From Aplectana chamaeleonis (lineage: Eukaryota > Nematoda > Chromadorea > Rhabditida > Cosmocercidae), in NCBI GenBank assembly GCA_029168955.1, contig JAPDOI010000175.1, forward strand, positions 930,001-994,000: 64,000 bases of DNA, given 5' to 3'. The notes below the pieces were generated by a model that was given only the letters and a program-made list of their open reading frames with translations, did not search any database and was not told where the DNA came from. Position numbers and translations under genes: made by a program. Shown one piece after another: positions 53,751 to 64,000 of the stretch. The first letter of the stretch is position 1; every line of letters starts with the position of its first letter.

Positions 53751-56700
53751 ATGACGCTTCAGTGGTCTATAATCGCGGCAGTTCTGTATTTGGAGATTGC
53801 GCTCACATTTATTCTTCTGCTACCATGGATACGACCGTCGCTGTATGTGAAGTTTTCCGGTTATTCAATTTGTTTTATCTCTTGGTTTCCCGATGTATGT
53901 AAAGTTTTCGGCAGGAAATCTATCGAATTCCTGTTCCCTCAGGTTTTCGTCCAAGTGATCCAGAGCAGTGATACCGCCATTAAAGAGATCTTTTTTCCGG
54001 TCCACAGAACGACTGCTCTGAGAAACCTAAGAGCTCGGGTGACTTTTCAATGCTGAGATTTTTAAAAAGTTTTGAGTGGCGCCATAGCTAACCCTCTGGT
54101 TGAAGTTCCATGGAATGTGCTCCTTGTAAGGTTTCAGTGGAATGGTCAGAGGAGCTTTTTAGAATCCAAAAATATCATCGATTTCCGGAGTCGACACCGT
54201 TGGTCCTATGGTGCTCTCGAACCCATGTAGGACCTAAGTAGCTTCGATCGACTATACCTCGGCTCTTAATCGATTTTTTTACCTCAAATTTAGGATTTAG
54301 CATGCTTCAACATAGATTTAACTATTCTCCCGCGCACGTTTTGTCATCTAGAACGGGTGTGCGAAAACTTCGAAGCTGAAAAAATTCGAGAAAGGATTTT
54401 TTTGGTTTAAAAAAACCGAAAAATAATTTCAAAAAATCCAAAAAATTATTTTTTCTCGTTGAATATTTAATCTCAGCAGTCAAAAAATCTTTTTGCGAGG
54501 GGAACTAAGTAAACGAAAGCTCACGAAATCACGAAAGTCGGCTTTCATAGACCATGGATCCATAATTAACTTTCATATAGCCCTTGTGCCTCACTTCAAG
54601 ACGGTCGGAGTGATGCTTATCGTGCTTATCATGTCGAAGTCTCCTAATCAGTTATATTTTGTCATGACCCACCGCTCCGCCCGGACTTTATGAGAGCTAG
54701 AAAGACTTAATGTGTTAGTTTCAGTTTTTTACAGTCAGTGGAAAGCGTATTACGCACTCGAAATCTTTCTATGAAGAGAACCAGAAACTAAACGTGTCGC
54801 GTTTTGTGAATTTTCTCATGGGTATCGATGATATTGAAAGGTACTATAAATGCCGAGTGCCGCGTTATTGGACAGTGATTCGACTTGTACAAGATGAAGT
54901 TGCCACAGAAGTCTGTGGGCACCGTGTGACCGACCGATTGTAGATCAAACCCATTTTGCGCAAGACAGCAAATTCTAGCCCGAGAAAGACTGAAAAAGGT
55001 CAATTTTTCTAGTGTTAAACTCGATTTTTCCGTCAAAAAGGGCCAAACGAAAAAACGCAAAATGCGCTCTCCCGATCTAGAAATGATTTCTCGTTTTTTT
55101 CCAGGTCAGCTTGTGTAGCCGGTTTTTTTAAAGGCAGTACTTTATCCATCTTGAAATGGTTCTTAGATAATTTTGAGCTGCTTGAGACCCTATCTTTTGT
55201 TTGTCTGTTTGGATTTGTTTCGGCCTACAGGTTCTCGATGTGAATTTTTTGACTTCTGTCGCAGCGCCATAGCCGTTCCTGAGCCGGTACGCCGCCGCTT
55301 GCATTCCGACCAAAACGCCTGAGTGTTTCGCGGGTATGGAGTTTTGTCAAATAGGAAGTTCTGAAAAAATATGGCATCAGTTTCAAAAAATACGTCTCCT
55401 GCTTTGGTGCTCACAACATGAAATTTGGGCTAAGGGTATTGCGAAAAAAATAATTTTTTTATGTCATCAATACTTATGAGGGTTTTATAGCGTAATGTTC
55501 TTCAGCAGAAAGTTTTACCACAAACGAGATTTTCTGTGCTACTAGCGCATTTTGTATGGGTGAGATAGCAGAACAGCACTCTATTGCAGTTTTCGATTTT
55601 TGCCAAACAAAAAAAAACGACTTTCCCGACCGCGTCCTGTTGATTGAGCCATCGTGAGCTTGGCCCTGTAGGCGTGTTCCTGTCGGTATACCAAAGTAGA
55701 AGATCAGGACGTCTCTATAGACGCTGAGTTATCGATAACAATTTAGGTCACGTAGCTAATTTCCCATTAGTGTACATCAAAGCGCCCATACAACTGGCAG
55801 CTACTTTGGCTGTGATCCCGTCTCAATGAAGCTACCAGCAGGATGTGATTTGTGGCGTAATATTATGGACGCCTGCTGCCCATGTCTGACAGTGTCCGGG
55901 GCACTATTCCACTTTGACGACTCCGGAGGGCGAAAAAATTTCCCCAATTTCCCTGCTAAGGAATTATCTGAGGTGCTGTGCACGAATAGGTGGTCCGTTC
56001 TTGATTCTCTGGAATATTACGGTAGGTATACTGTGATTAGGTAAATGTCTCCGGTTTGGCTGAGCTTTGTCGACGAGAGGGTTTTCTGAGGTGTTGATCT
56101 TAAAACCGTGGTCTTTTTTCTGATATTTCGAAAGGATGGGGCAGGTTATGGTAACTAAGCGGCATGAATCCTACCTTGGTCGTTTCATAATCGGAAAAGG
56201 GGTATTGGAGTCGTGATCAGCACTTCAGAGACCCCTCTCTGCGGTAAGGTTTAAGCGAAATCGAAAGTATCGACTTACTATGATATAAGTTCCTTAATCT
56301 GTTTCGGATCGGAAAAGGGTGTCAGATTTATTTACTGCACCCAAGTAACCCTCTCCTCAGGCGAAGTTTGGGCGAAGTTTTTTCGTACCTCTGAATTCGG
56401 GAAATTGGAATAGTGCCGTGCCCGATGTTGTTTGGGTACGTTTGTTATATTTCAGATGGAGCAAACTCTTCAAAAGCCGCATGGTGTCCGCACTGAGCAA
56501 CCATGCTCAGATATATTCCTACGCTGGAGCTTTTGTTCTCTTCATTCTCTTCGCCGGTGAGTTTGTTCTGATGGCATATATTTCGGATTAAAATTGGCAT
56601 TTTAGGCAGTGTTCACGATAAAAATTGTCCTCAAATTGTCAGCGGAAATCCATTGTACCGGGACCTGTGGCAACAATAATGGTTAAATAATAGCTAAAAA

Positions 56701-59700
56701 CGAGCCATAGATAGCTCTATACGGCTCCCAAACTTATTTTTGCTATGCCCGCCCCGCCCACTCCCTCAACGGCCAACAAGGAAGTGAGCGAGTAGGCACA
56801 GAATCTGTAGCCATTCTTTCGTCATCATTGTTGCAAAGGACCCAGGTACATCGGATTTCGTTTGAAAACCGCAGCACCGCTTTCTTCGTGAACATTGTCT
56901 TCAAGCATTTGGTGTTTCCAGAGAAAGCTTTATGTAGTGCAGCTCATGACTTACTTGACTTAATCGGTTGGCTTTCGCCTGACGCGGTCATTCCGCATCT
57001 TCACCGAGGTGTGCCGTCCTAGTAGTCAGCCGTGTCCATTTTTCACGGTCTTCAGCCACAATTTGAACACATTCCATCCAGCTGTCACTATTCCATTTCC
57101 TGCGAAACGAAACATCGCGCCTGAACTGTCTTTCGATGCCGAGTGACTTTAAATCCTCTTTAACCACATCCGTCCAGAACTTTCGCCTACGCCCAGGTGG
57201 CCGTTTCCAGACAGGATTTGGAAGCATTTTTAAAGCGTGTTGTACGAGACGATCCGGCGTTCTTCTTAGTATATGCCCGAGCAGTCGAAGTCGACTTTCC
57301 ACTGCTGCATGAGATGGCGTTGGGAGATGCTGGCACCTCCCTCGTGTCAAGCGTTGATGTACAGCGTCGATTTCCTTGTGAAGGTCTTCGTTATGGCATA
57401 CACGCGGCCAGAAATATCCAAGCAAACGCCTAAAAAGCTTCCTCTCCGTGCAATCCAACCTTTCCATCTGCGTTTTAGGTGCTGCCCACGTCTCCGATCC
57501 GTACATCATGATAGGGCGAATAGCGGATAGGTAGACGCGCAACTTGACTTCCTTCGCGATGGTGGTAGACCACAAACACTTGGTTAGAGAATTGAATGCA
57601 GACGTAGCTTTCGCACATCGTTGTCGAATATCCGCTGCGTAACTACCATCGTTCTTCAGCAAACAGCCCAAATAACAGAAATCGTCCACCAGTTCGATAC
57701 GTTGTCCGTCCACACAAACTCCAGTTGAAGGCCTCTGAGAGACCCACATCTGCTTGCATTTGTCGGGACGAAGACGAAGTCCATAGGCTGCGGCATACTT
57801 CGAAACGAGGTTCACAATCCTTTGCAGTTTTGCGTTGTTTTCAGCGAATAACACAATGTCGTCGGCGTACTCCAGGTCGACAAGGGAGCGTCCTGATGGT
57901 GTTAGGATCACATCCGCAGGAAACTGTTCTGCAACTCTACGCATGATGTCATCAGCGGCGAAGTTGAAAAGAAAAGGTCCTGCAACGGCTCCTTGCCTTA
58001 CTCCTGTTTTCACCTCGAAAGCTGACGTAAATCCGGCAGGTGTACGAACTGCTGCTGTTGTTCCTTTGTTCATGTCCTCGATTAACCGAACATACTTTTC
58101 CGGGACTCCATCTGCTCGCAGAGCATTGAGCAATCGATCACGATGAGGAGAGTCGAACGCGGCTTCAAAGTCCAAAAGCAAGCTGTAATGGCTTCGAAAA
58201 CCGCTGCCACGATTCAATTACTCTTCTCACGACGAACACTTGGTCGATGGTCGATCTTGCAGGTCGAAAACCGGCTTGCTCATCTCTGGTCGTTCCTTCA
58301 CGATGTTTGATAAGTCGCTCGAGAATGATACGTTCTAAAACCTTGTACATGACACGAAGTAGAGAGATTCCTCTGTAGTTCTTAGGATCCGTGACGGATA
58401 GCTTCTTGTGAAGAGGTACGATGATCGCATGTCTCCACGAATCGGGTATCCTTTCGCTCATCCATATGGCACGGATGGTGTTGGTCATTTCACGAATCCC
58501 AGACGGAGGAAGAGCTTTCAGCATTTCAGCAGTGATGTTGTCATCTCCACCTGCCTTTCCATTCTTCATTTTCCGGACACAATCCAAAACTTCAGACTCA
58601 GTCGGCGGTTCCTCACTGACATCGTAATGTGCTCTCTGAACATGCGGGAGCTCAGGTACTGATGGCGCTGGACGATTCAGTAGTGAACTGAAGTAATCCT
58701 TCCATATTGGCAGCGTCGCATCACCAACTGCAACTCCATTGGTAGTGTTCAAGACAGGAGAACATCTCTTCATCTTCCCGCTATACTGTCGCAGCAACGT
58801 GTAGGCTTTCTTCGGATTCTTCTCCTCCCAAGCCTTCTCGAACTCCTTAGCTCTACACGTCCACTCTCGTTCGCGGTCACTTTTAAGCTGCCGACGCAAC
58901 TTCCTCCTCAGACGCTTCTCCTCCACGAAGTTTCCTGCAGTTCGGAGAGCACATACTCTGTTGTAGGTAGATGTTGTTTCTTCTGAGACGTAGGCGAACT
59001 TCTTCTTAGGCTGTGCAACCGGGAGTGCCTCTTTCGAAGCGTCCTAGATGCACTTGAAAAAAGAATCCGCGTCGCAATGTTTCTTTTAGTCCGTACTCCG
59101 ATGTGAGTAGAAACGAGTTTTCGAAAATTCCTTCTGCACTCTTCATCTCTGAGACTTGTCATGTCAATCCTCTAAAGAGGCTGAGCTCTCGCTTCCTCTT
59201 ATGAATCCTCGCAGTGAAGTTCAACAGAACAGGACGGTGATCTGAATCGAATGCGACATCCCACACAGCTCTAGATCTTCGAATGTCCGATACTGGAATA
59301 TTCCTCGTCAGGACATAGTCAAGCTGTAGTTTCAAAGTTGTCATCTTCCGCTTCCGCTGCTCTTCTGGAGATAGCCGGGTTGGTCCCTGCCACGTAAGCT
59401 GATGGCGGCGATGATTCCTCTTGAATGTCGATGCAATAATCAGACCACTGCGTTCACAAAATTCGACAAGGCGGTAGCCATTGTCCGATGTTTGCTCCAC
59501 TGGGTAGAACCATTTACCGAGTACTTCGGATTCCTGATCAAGTCCCATCTTCGCATTTGCGTCAATCCCCACGACAACAGCATGTTGACAAGGTATCCTG
59601 GCCAGCAACGTATTGAGTTCCTCATAAAACGCATCCTTCGAATTGTCTTCGGCGGTTTCGGTGGGCGCATGAGCACTCACTATCCACAGATTGAATCCTC

Positions 59701-60575
59701 TGTGATCCCGCAGTCGTACGAATGCATTCCGACACGACGTTGAGCCGAACTCCTTGACCATACCATTGAAATCCTTCCTTACAGCTATTGCACAGCCTCC
59801 CACTCTCCTATCGTCAGCGTTACCGCAGTAGATGGTGTACTCTCCGACGCTGATGACGGGTCTATCCTTGAGGCGGGTTTCCTGCAAAGCAGCAAACGGC
59901 GCATGGAAATAGCTCAGAAGTCTGGATAGCACAGTTTTTTGGATATCACTCGACAGCGATCGACAGTTCAGGGTGGCGAATATGTGGCTTGTGGCCAAAG
60001 ACTCCATGACTCCCTAGGTACGGATCCTAAGGTGTTATGGACCAGAGGCCTTAGTGTGCCGGACGGCGACACCTTTATGCAATGTGCGGGATACTTTCGC
60101 GATATAGTTGTGCACGCTATATCGCTCGAACGTTCCCTGTGTACACTCAAACGTCTGCTGGGTTCAGTAGAAGCAGGGGCACCAACGAGCAGGTACCAAC
60201 AGACTTGTATACACACCCCCGTGCAGCTCATAATCTTTTTAAGATGCCGTGCGTGAGGTCAACAAGTACTCGCATGTTGAAGTCGCGATGGACTCCTCAA
60301 TACGTCATAGTGCTGATGCTGATGCGATCATTCATATGAGACTATTCCGTGCTCAGCGTAATTTCTACATATCGGGATTCGCTCTTCTTCTCTTCCTGTA
60401 AGATATTCATTGCTATACTCCTATTCAGCTGTAGTAGAATCCAAGTTTGCTTTACAGCGTCATCAAGCGCATTATGGGTCTTCTGAGTCGCAGTGCTCAG
60501 TTGGAAGCGGCTAGTGAAGCTGCTATGCGTCAGGCCGAAAGCGCTTCAAAGGCGGCAAAGACGCTAATGAATGCG
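53751..60575 (+). CDS. BCAP31: BAP31/BCAP31-like ER membrane protein, exons 1-4 (3' end outside window)
   Basis: Exons: 53751-53842, 56456-56556, 60244-60397, 60458-60575, encoding the first 155 residues. MTLQWSIIAAVLYLEIALTF begins the first membrane segment (about 6-26). WSKLFKSRMVSAL (32-44) matches the family's conserved first loop. A second membrane segment is at 48-64, then DAVREVNKY (65-73). HMRLFRAQRNFYISGFALLL (95-114) enters the third, followed by the start of the coiled coil (QLEAASEAAMRQAESASKAA). The family is an ER chaperone and export receptor for membrane proteins. The remaining exons, with most of the coiled coil and any KKxx retrieval signal, lie beyond the window. Intron 2 holds RTE copy D and intron 4 holds LINE C4. 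The exon 3 acceptor is TTTTTAAG, weaker than the usual CAG. Confidence 0.95.
53843..56455 (+). other. BAP31-like intron 1
   Basis: A partial P repeat (CTTATCATGTCGAAG..ATGACCCACCGC) lies at 54590-54690; otherwise nothing recognised. Ends GTTATATTTCAG. Confidence 0.5.
56604..56904. repeat. Decayed MITE M copy (M2)
   Basis: TTAGGCAGTGTTCACGATAA at the left and TTCGTGAACATTGTCTTCAA at the right are diverged M-family ends; TTAA flanks are lost. Confidence 0.6.
56937..60231 (-). mobile_element. RTE-clade LINE copy D with 11-bp duplication
   Basis: The element is 56948-60220. GTGCAGCTCAT is duplicated exactly at 56937-56947 and 60221-60231. The 3' tail is an AAGTC/AAGTA run. It sits antisense in intron 2 of the BAP31-like gene and ends 23 bp before exon 3. 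Confidence 0.9.
56988..60007 (-). pseudogene. RTE endonuclease-RT polyprotein, broken
   Basis: The endonuclease (60007-59159) reads FATLNCRSLSSD, ALQETRL, VVGIDANAKMG and FDSDHRPVL, as in RTE-1-type elements. The RT has KNYRGISLL and DEQAGFRPARSTIDQV (near 58370-58240), DFEAAFDS, GVRQGAVAGPFLFN and LEYADDIVLF. The C-terminal part has YLGCLLKNDG, MYGSETW and RRLLGY. It is broken near 58180 (frame change before LDFEAAFD), near 59041 (stop) and near 59160. It is inactive but otherwise full length. Confidence 0.9.
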
Positions 60576-60741
60576 GTATGTGATTTTTTCTGGATTTGCG
60601 GGTTTTATAGCAGAAAACGATAAATTAGTTCATTTATGTCGGGCACGATAAAAGTGAATGCTCAAAAAAACATTTTGGTACCTTGTGGCTATCTGATCTT
60701 CCTCTATGATAATTTAGTGTGTGTAACGGCCTTAACCATCG

Positions 60742-63700
60742 ATTATCCAGGAGTACAACCAGTTAACCAGTTATAATGACTACACTGATGCTTATTGTTG
60801 TACTTCTTGCTCTAACTCTCCCCCTAGTGTTCCTCTTCATAGTCTAGACATTTTTCAACTCAATATCAATGGCCTGCGTGCCAAACTTGCTGAGCTCACA
60901 TTGTACATTGAACGCTTTCGTCCAGATGTCATTCTCCTTCAGGAGACTAAACTTAGCCCAACATCCTCCCTACCCCGCCTCCCCGGTTATACGTCTTACC
61001 ACCTCCCTCGCACATCTCATGGTGGAGGCGTCTCTACGTTTGTAAAAACCTCTATACCTTCTCATCTTATAGCTCTCCCTAATCATAATGTTGTAGAATG
61101 TATTGGTGTTAATGTTTTATTGCAAAGTTGCCCTATAGATATTGTTAATACTTATATTCCCGCAATCTCCTCATGTCCCAATTCGTTTGACCCCACTCCA
61201 TTTTTGCAGTCTGTGCACACTGCCCTCCCATCGTCTTCTGTTGTCATGGCTGGCGATTTTAATGCTCACTCCACATCCTGGTTCTCCTCTCGAGATCCCG
61301 ATGACAGAGGGGAACTACTTGAGCTTTTTGCTCAGGATTGTGATCTTGTTGCCATTAACGAGGACGCCCCCACTCGCCTTCCTTCCACGGGCAGGCCGTC
61401 CTCTCCAGATGTCACTTTTGTATCATCTTCTCTTGCTGTTTCCTGTAACTGGTCCACTGCTATAGCTATGGCCAGCGATCATGTACCCATATGTGTTTCA
61501 TTGGATTTGTCTCTCAACAGTCACCTGGCACCTTTCATAGGCTCTCGTAGCAAATTGTACACCAACTACCGTAAGGCCAACTGGGTCATGTTTAAAGAGG
61601 TGTTACTCAGTCGGGTAGCCTGCTATCCGCTAACCGGCTCCGTTCATGAGAAGGACAAGTTCATTGTTGATGCCATATGCAACGCCTCCAGAACTGCAAT
61701 TCCTACATGGCGCGTTAGAACGTTTCACCCTAACGTTCCCAAAGACGTCCTGGAGCTGATCGAATTACGGGACGAGAAGCGCCGAGCTGATCCTGCAGAT
61801 CCCAGCATTCAACGACTGTCTGATGAGATCTTCAAAATGCTGAATAATTACAAGCGTATGCGTTGGATGGAGTTCACAGAATCCTTGAACTTCTCCACTG
61901 ATGCAAAGAAGACCTGGAGCATTCTTAAGCGGTTATCTGGGAAGAAAATGGCAGCGGATCGCAACATGCTTGAGTTCCCGTCAGGGAAATTCGAGTCCGA
62001 GATGTCTTCCCTCATCAAGTCCATGAAGAACTCGCGAGCCGAGGGACCCGACGGTGTGTCAGCCGTCCATCTCAAGCACTTGCCGGAAGAGTTCCTTGAA
62101 TTACTTTGTGACCTAGTCTACTCGTCATTCAGCACAGGTGTCATCCCCGCTAGATGGAAGCAAGCAATTGTTCTTCCGATCCTCAAGCCTGGCAAACCAG
62201 AAGATCAAGCAACTTCGCATCGACCGATCTCCCTTTTGTCCCCTATTGCTAAGTTAGCGGAGAAATTCATCAACCCGCACCTCCAAGAAGCATTACGACA
62301 TAACGTGCATCAACATGGCTTCAAGAAGGCCCACTCTACCATTACGGCACTCACGTCCATCACAGAACACATAATTGCTGGCTTCAACATGAAACCTCCA
62401 GCTGGTAGAAGTTTTGTCGTGGCGGTTGACTTAACCGCTGCCTTCGATAACGTCAGTATTCCGCTGCTGTCCAAATCGATCCTGGACTCTACTATTCCTG
62501 ACTGGTGCAAAAGATGGACAGATAACTTTGTCAAAAATCGTTCCATTCGTGTGAAATTTGATGGACACTTATCGAAGTCTGTGCCCCTGAAGGCAGGCGT
62601 TCTACAAGGAGGAGTTCTATCTCCCAGCTTGTTTTCTTTGTATCTATCTGATGTGCCGAAGCCGTCGTCAAACATCCACTTATGTCTATATGCGGATGAC
62701 ATCACTATTATTTGTACTCACCCTGTCATCGATCGAGCCACTGCTGAGATGAATAAATACCTCGTCAGTCTGGCCAAGTTCCTTGAATCGAAGCAGCTAA
62801 AGGTCTCTCCTACCGAGTCCAGCGTCACTTTGTGCACTACAGCGACTGCCGAACACAAACTGCATCCCAAGATTCTTTGGGAAGGAAATATGCTGCCCTT
62901 ATCAAAACACCCTCGTCTACTTGGTGTATTCCTGGACCCGTCACTGCGTTTTCACGAAAACACACGTATTCGAGCTGCTGCTGCCAACACACGTAACAAC
63001 ATTCTACGTTCGCTGGCAGGCACTACATGGGGCAGCTCTAAGGAAATTTCGCGAACCACCTACAGGGCTATGGTGCAGCCGGTGCTGGAATATGGAGCCC
63101 CAATATGGTCAAGACACCTGTCGGAAGCCTCTTGGAGCAAACTTCAGCGTGCACAGAACACTGCTCTACGCGTGATCACTGGATGCCCTAGATCCACACC
63201 GGTATCTCATCTACATCAAGAGTGTTCGCTGCTTCCTGTAAAGCAGCATTGTCAACTCCAGTCGCAACAGTTCCATGTTGGCATTGTAAGGAATTCCACA
63301 CACCCTAATTTCCCATTACTATCATCTGGTCCCCATTTCCGACATATTCGCTCGCCACTTCATGCTGCAGTCTCTGTCTTGGATCGCCAACGTTGGGCGA
63401 CGTCGGAGCTCAATCGCGTCAGACTACTGCAAATGGAGCACACCCGATTCGTCAGAGAATACTACCTTTCCAGTGCTCCCTTAAATCCAATTCTTGGTGA
63501 TGTGCCACCCCCGATCGATGACAGCGAAACGGACCTACCCAGACGTACACGCGCCATCCTGGCAGGTCTACGATGTGGACACTCCTCACACCTCAAGGCC
63601 TCCGTCCATAAGATCGACTCGTCGATCCCCGACGAATGTCCTGACTGCCACAACCCAGGGCACGATTCATTTCATTTATTTTCATGTCCTGCAAGGCCGA

Positions 63701-63819
63701 CTTCTCTAACAGTTATTGATATGTGGACGAACCCGTGCGATGTGGCTGCCTTTTTATACCTATAAGGAGAAGCTCTATGTGGCCGATAAGAAGAAGAAGA
63801 AGAAGAATTATCCAGGAGT
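60742..63819 (+). mobile_element. Family C LINE copy C4, 5'-truncated, 13-bp duplication
   Basis: The element is 60755-63806. ATTATCCAGGAGT is duplicated exactly at 60742-60754 and 63807-63819. The 3' end is (GAA)n after GGCCGATAAG. It lies sense in intron 4 of the BAP31-like gene. Confidence 0.95.
60757..63765 (+). CDS. C4 endonuclease-RT, uninterrupted but 5'-truncated
   Basis: One open frame of about 1002 codons runs from the truncation point, within the PHD finger, to the natural stop. In order: partial finger (SYNDYTDAYCC), endonuclease (QLNINGLRAKLAEL, LLQETKL, AGDFNAHS, ASDHVPI), a linker, and RT ([32 protein letters not shown]). The C-terminal knuckle is [17 protein letters not shown], ending AAFLYL. 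It lacks the 2A region and the start. The RT motif normally GVPQGG reads GVLQGG (CTA for CCA at about 62608), a Pro-to-Leu change absent from C1. The long intact frame and exact duplication suggest a recent insertion. Confidence 0.85.
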   Translation, partial: NQLTSYNDYTDAYCCTSCSNSPPSVPLHSLDIFQLNINGLRAKLAELTLYIERFRPDVILLQETKLSPTSSLPRLPGYTSYHLPRTSHGGGVSTFVKTSIPSHLIALPNHNVVECIGVNVLLQSCPIDIVNTYIPAISSCPNSFDPTPFLQSVHTALPSSSVVMAGDFNAHSTSWFSSRDPDDRGELLELFAQDCDLVAINEDAPTRLPSTGRPSSPDVTFVSSSLAVSCNWSTAIAMASDHVPICVSLDLSLNSHLAPFIGSRSKLYTNYRKANWVMFKEVLLSRVACYPLTGSVHEKDKFIVDAICNASRTAIPTWRVRTFHPNVPKDVLELIELRDEKRRADPADPSIQRLSDEIFKMLNNYKRMRWMEFTESLNFSTDAKKTWSILKRLSGKKMAADRNMLEFPSGKFESEMSSLIKSMKNSRAEGPDGVSAVHLKHLPEEFLELLCDLVYSSFSTGVIPARWKQAIVLPILKPGKPEDQATSHRPISLLSPIAKLAEKFINPHLQEALRHNVHQHGFKKAHSTITALTSITEHIIAGFNMKPPAGRSFVVAVDLTAAFDNVSIPLLSKSILDSTIPDWCKRWTDNFVKNRSIRVKFDGHLSKSVPLKAGVLQGGVLSPSLFSLYLSDVPKPSSNIHLCLYADDITIICTHPVIDRATAEMNKYLVSLAKFLESKQLKVSPTESSVTLCTTATAEHKLHPKILWEGNMLPLSKHPRLLGVFLDPSLRFHENTRIRAAAANTRNNILRSLAGTTWGSSKEISRTTYRAMVQPVLEYGAPIWSRHLSEASWSKLQRAQNTALRVITGCPRSTPVSHLHQECSLLPVKQHCQLQSQQFHVGIVRNSTHPNFPLLSSGPHFRHIRSPLHAAVSVLDRQRWATSELNRVRLLQMEHTRFVREYYLSSAPLNPILGDVPPPIDDSETDLPRRTRAILAGLRCGHSSHLKASVHKIDSSIPDECPDCHNPGHDSFHLFSCPARPTSLTVIDMWTNPCDVAAFLYL

Positions 63820-64000
63820 GATAATCTCCAGGCTGTAGCTTATCGTAGCTTAATGTCGCTAAATTAGCTAAAATTAAACTTATCTATTCTGACTATAATC
63901 TTAAAACTGGAAATGGGTCTCATATTCGCTTTCTGTCCTCAAATAGACCCTCGAACAAACTTCAAAGAAACCCTGTATTACCTTGAACAGAAGGAGCGAA
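63820..64000 (+). other. BAP31-like intron 4, continuing
   Basis: No exon recognised before the window ends. Confidence 0.5.

Overview
This window looks like a repeat-rich nuclear contig from a nematode, most likely a clade V (rhabditid/strongylid-type) species. The evidence is three spliced protein genes with nematode-like 3' splice sites (TTTCAG, TTTTTAG), trans-splice-like acceptors a few bases upstream of two of the start codons, and dense non-LTR retrotransposons and MITEs. The species cannot be named from the sequence alone. There are no bacterial or organellar features, no CRISPR array and no rRNA.

Host genes. Three genes were rebuilt by joining exons by eye, all on the + strand. (1) A MANF/ARMET gene, an ER-resident stress and neurotrophic factor: 5 exons over 26469-36832, 168 aa, with 8 cysteines and a C-terminal KEEL. 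(2) A UBC13/UBE2N ubiquitin-conjugating enzyme: 5 exons over 40359-47970, 151 aa, catalytic Cys88. (3) The 5' part of a BAP31/BCAP31-like ER membrane protein: exons 1-4 over 53751-60575, continuing past the window. From memory, the C. elegans orthologues of all three lie on the same clone, Y54G2A, so this may be an ancient syntenic block. Two weaker candidates lie on the - strand: a His-rich secreted peptide at 1251-1481 and an unrecognised spliced gene at 17129-17422.

Mobile DNA. Most of the window is transposon. Family A (copies A1-A5) and family C (C1, C2, C4) are Jockey/CR1-group LINEs. They have a 2A-like motif ([10 protein letters not shown]), a PHD-type C4HC3 finger, an AP endonuclease, an RT, a C-terminal CX2C..H..C knuckle and a (GAA)n-type 3' tail. 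Family B (B1-B3) is a two-ORF CR1/L2-like LINE with a (TTGAA)n tail. Family D is an RTE element. All copies examined are truncated or frameshifted, apart from the uninterrupted but 5'-truncated C4 and A4. Short non-autonomous elements include two hAT-like families with 8-bp target duplications (R and S), a TTAA-flanked family (M), a TTA-flanked Harbinger-like hairpin, a TA-flanked element (W), an element Q with 24-bp inverted ends, and several unclassified palindromes.

Layout. 1-9.4 kb: A5 fragment, His-rich peptide, then repeat V invaded by B1, which was itself invaded by A1. 9.4-14.7 kb: an old RTE remnant split by B2, which carries MITE R1. 14.8-25.8 kb: MITEs M1 and W, a candidate host exon pair, LINE C1, a B3 tail and MITE S1. 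26.5-37.2 kb: manf gene, with A2 and the R2/R3 pair in intron 2 and A4 and Q in intron 4. 37.7-40.2 kb: MITEs. 40.4-48 kb: ubc-13, whose 6.8-kb intron 4 is a nest of R6[M3], R7[A3] and C2[R8]. 48-53.7 kb: intergenic repeats. 53.75-64 kb: BAP31-like gene, with RTE copy D in intron 2 ending 23 bp before exon 3, and C4 in intron 4.
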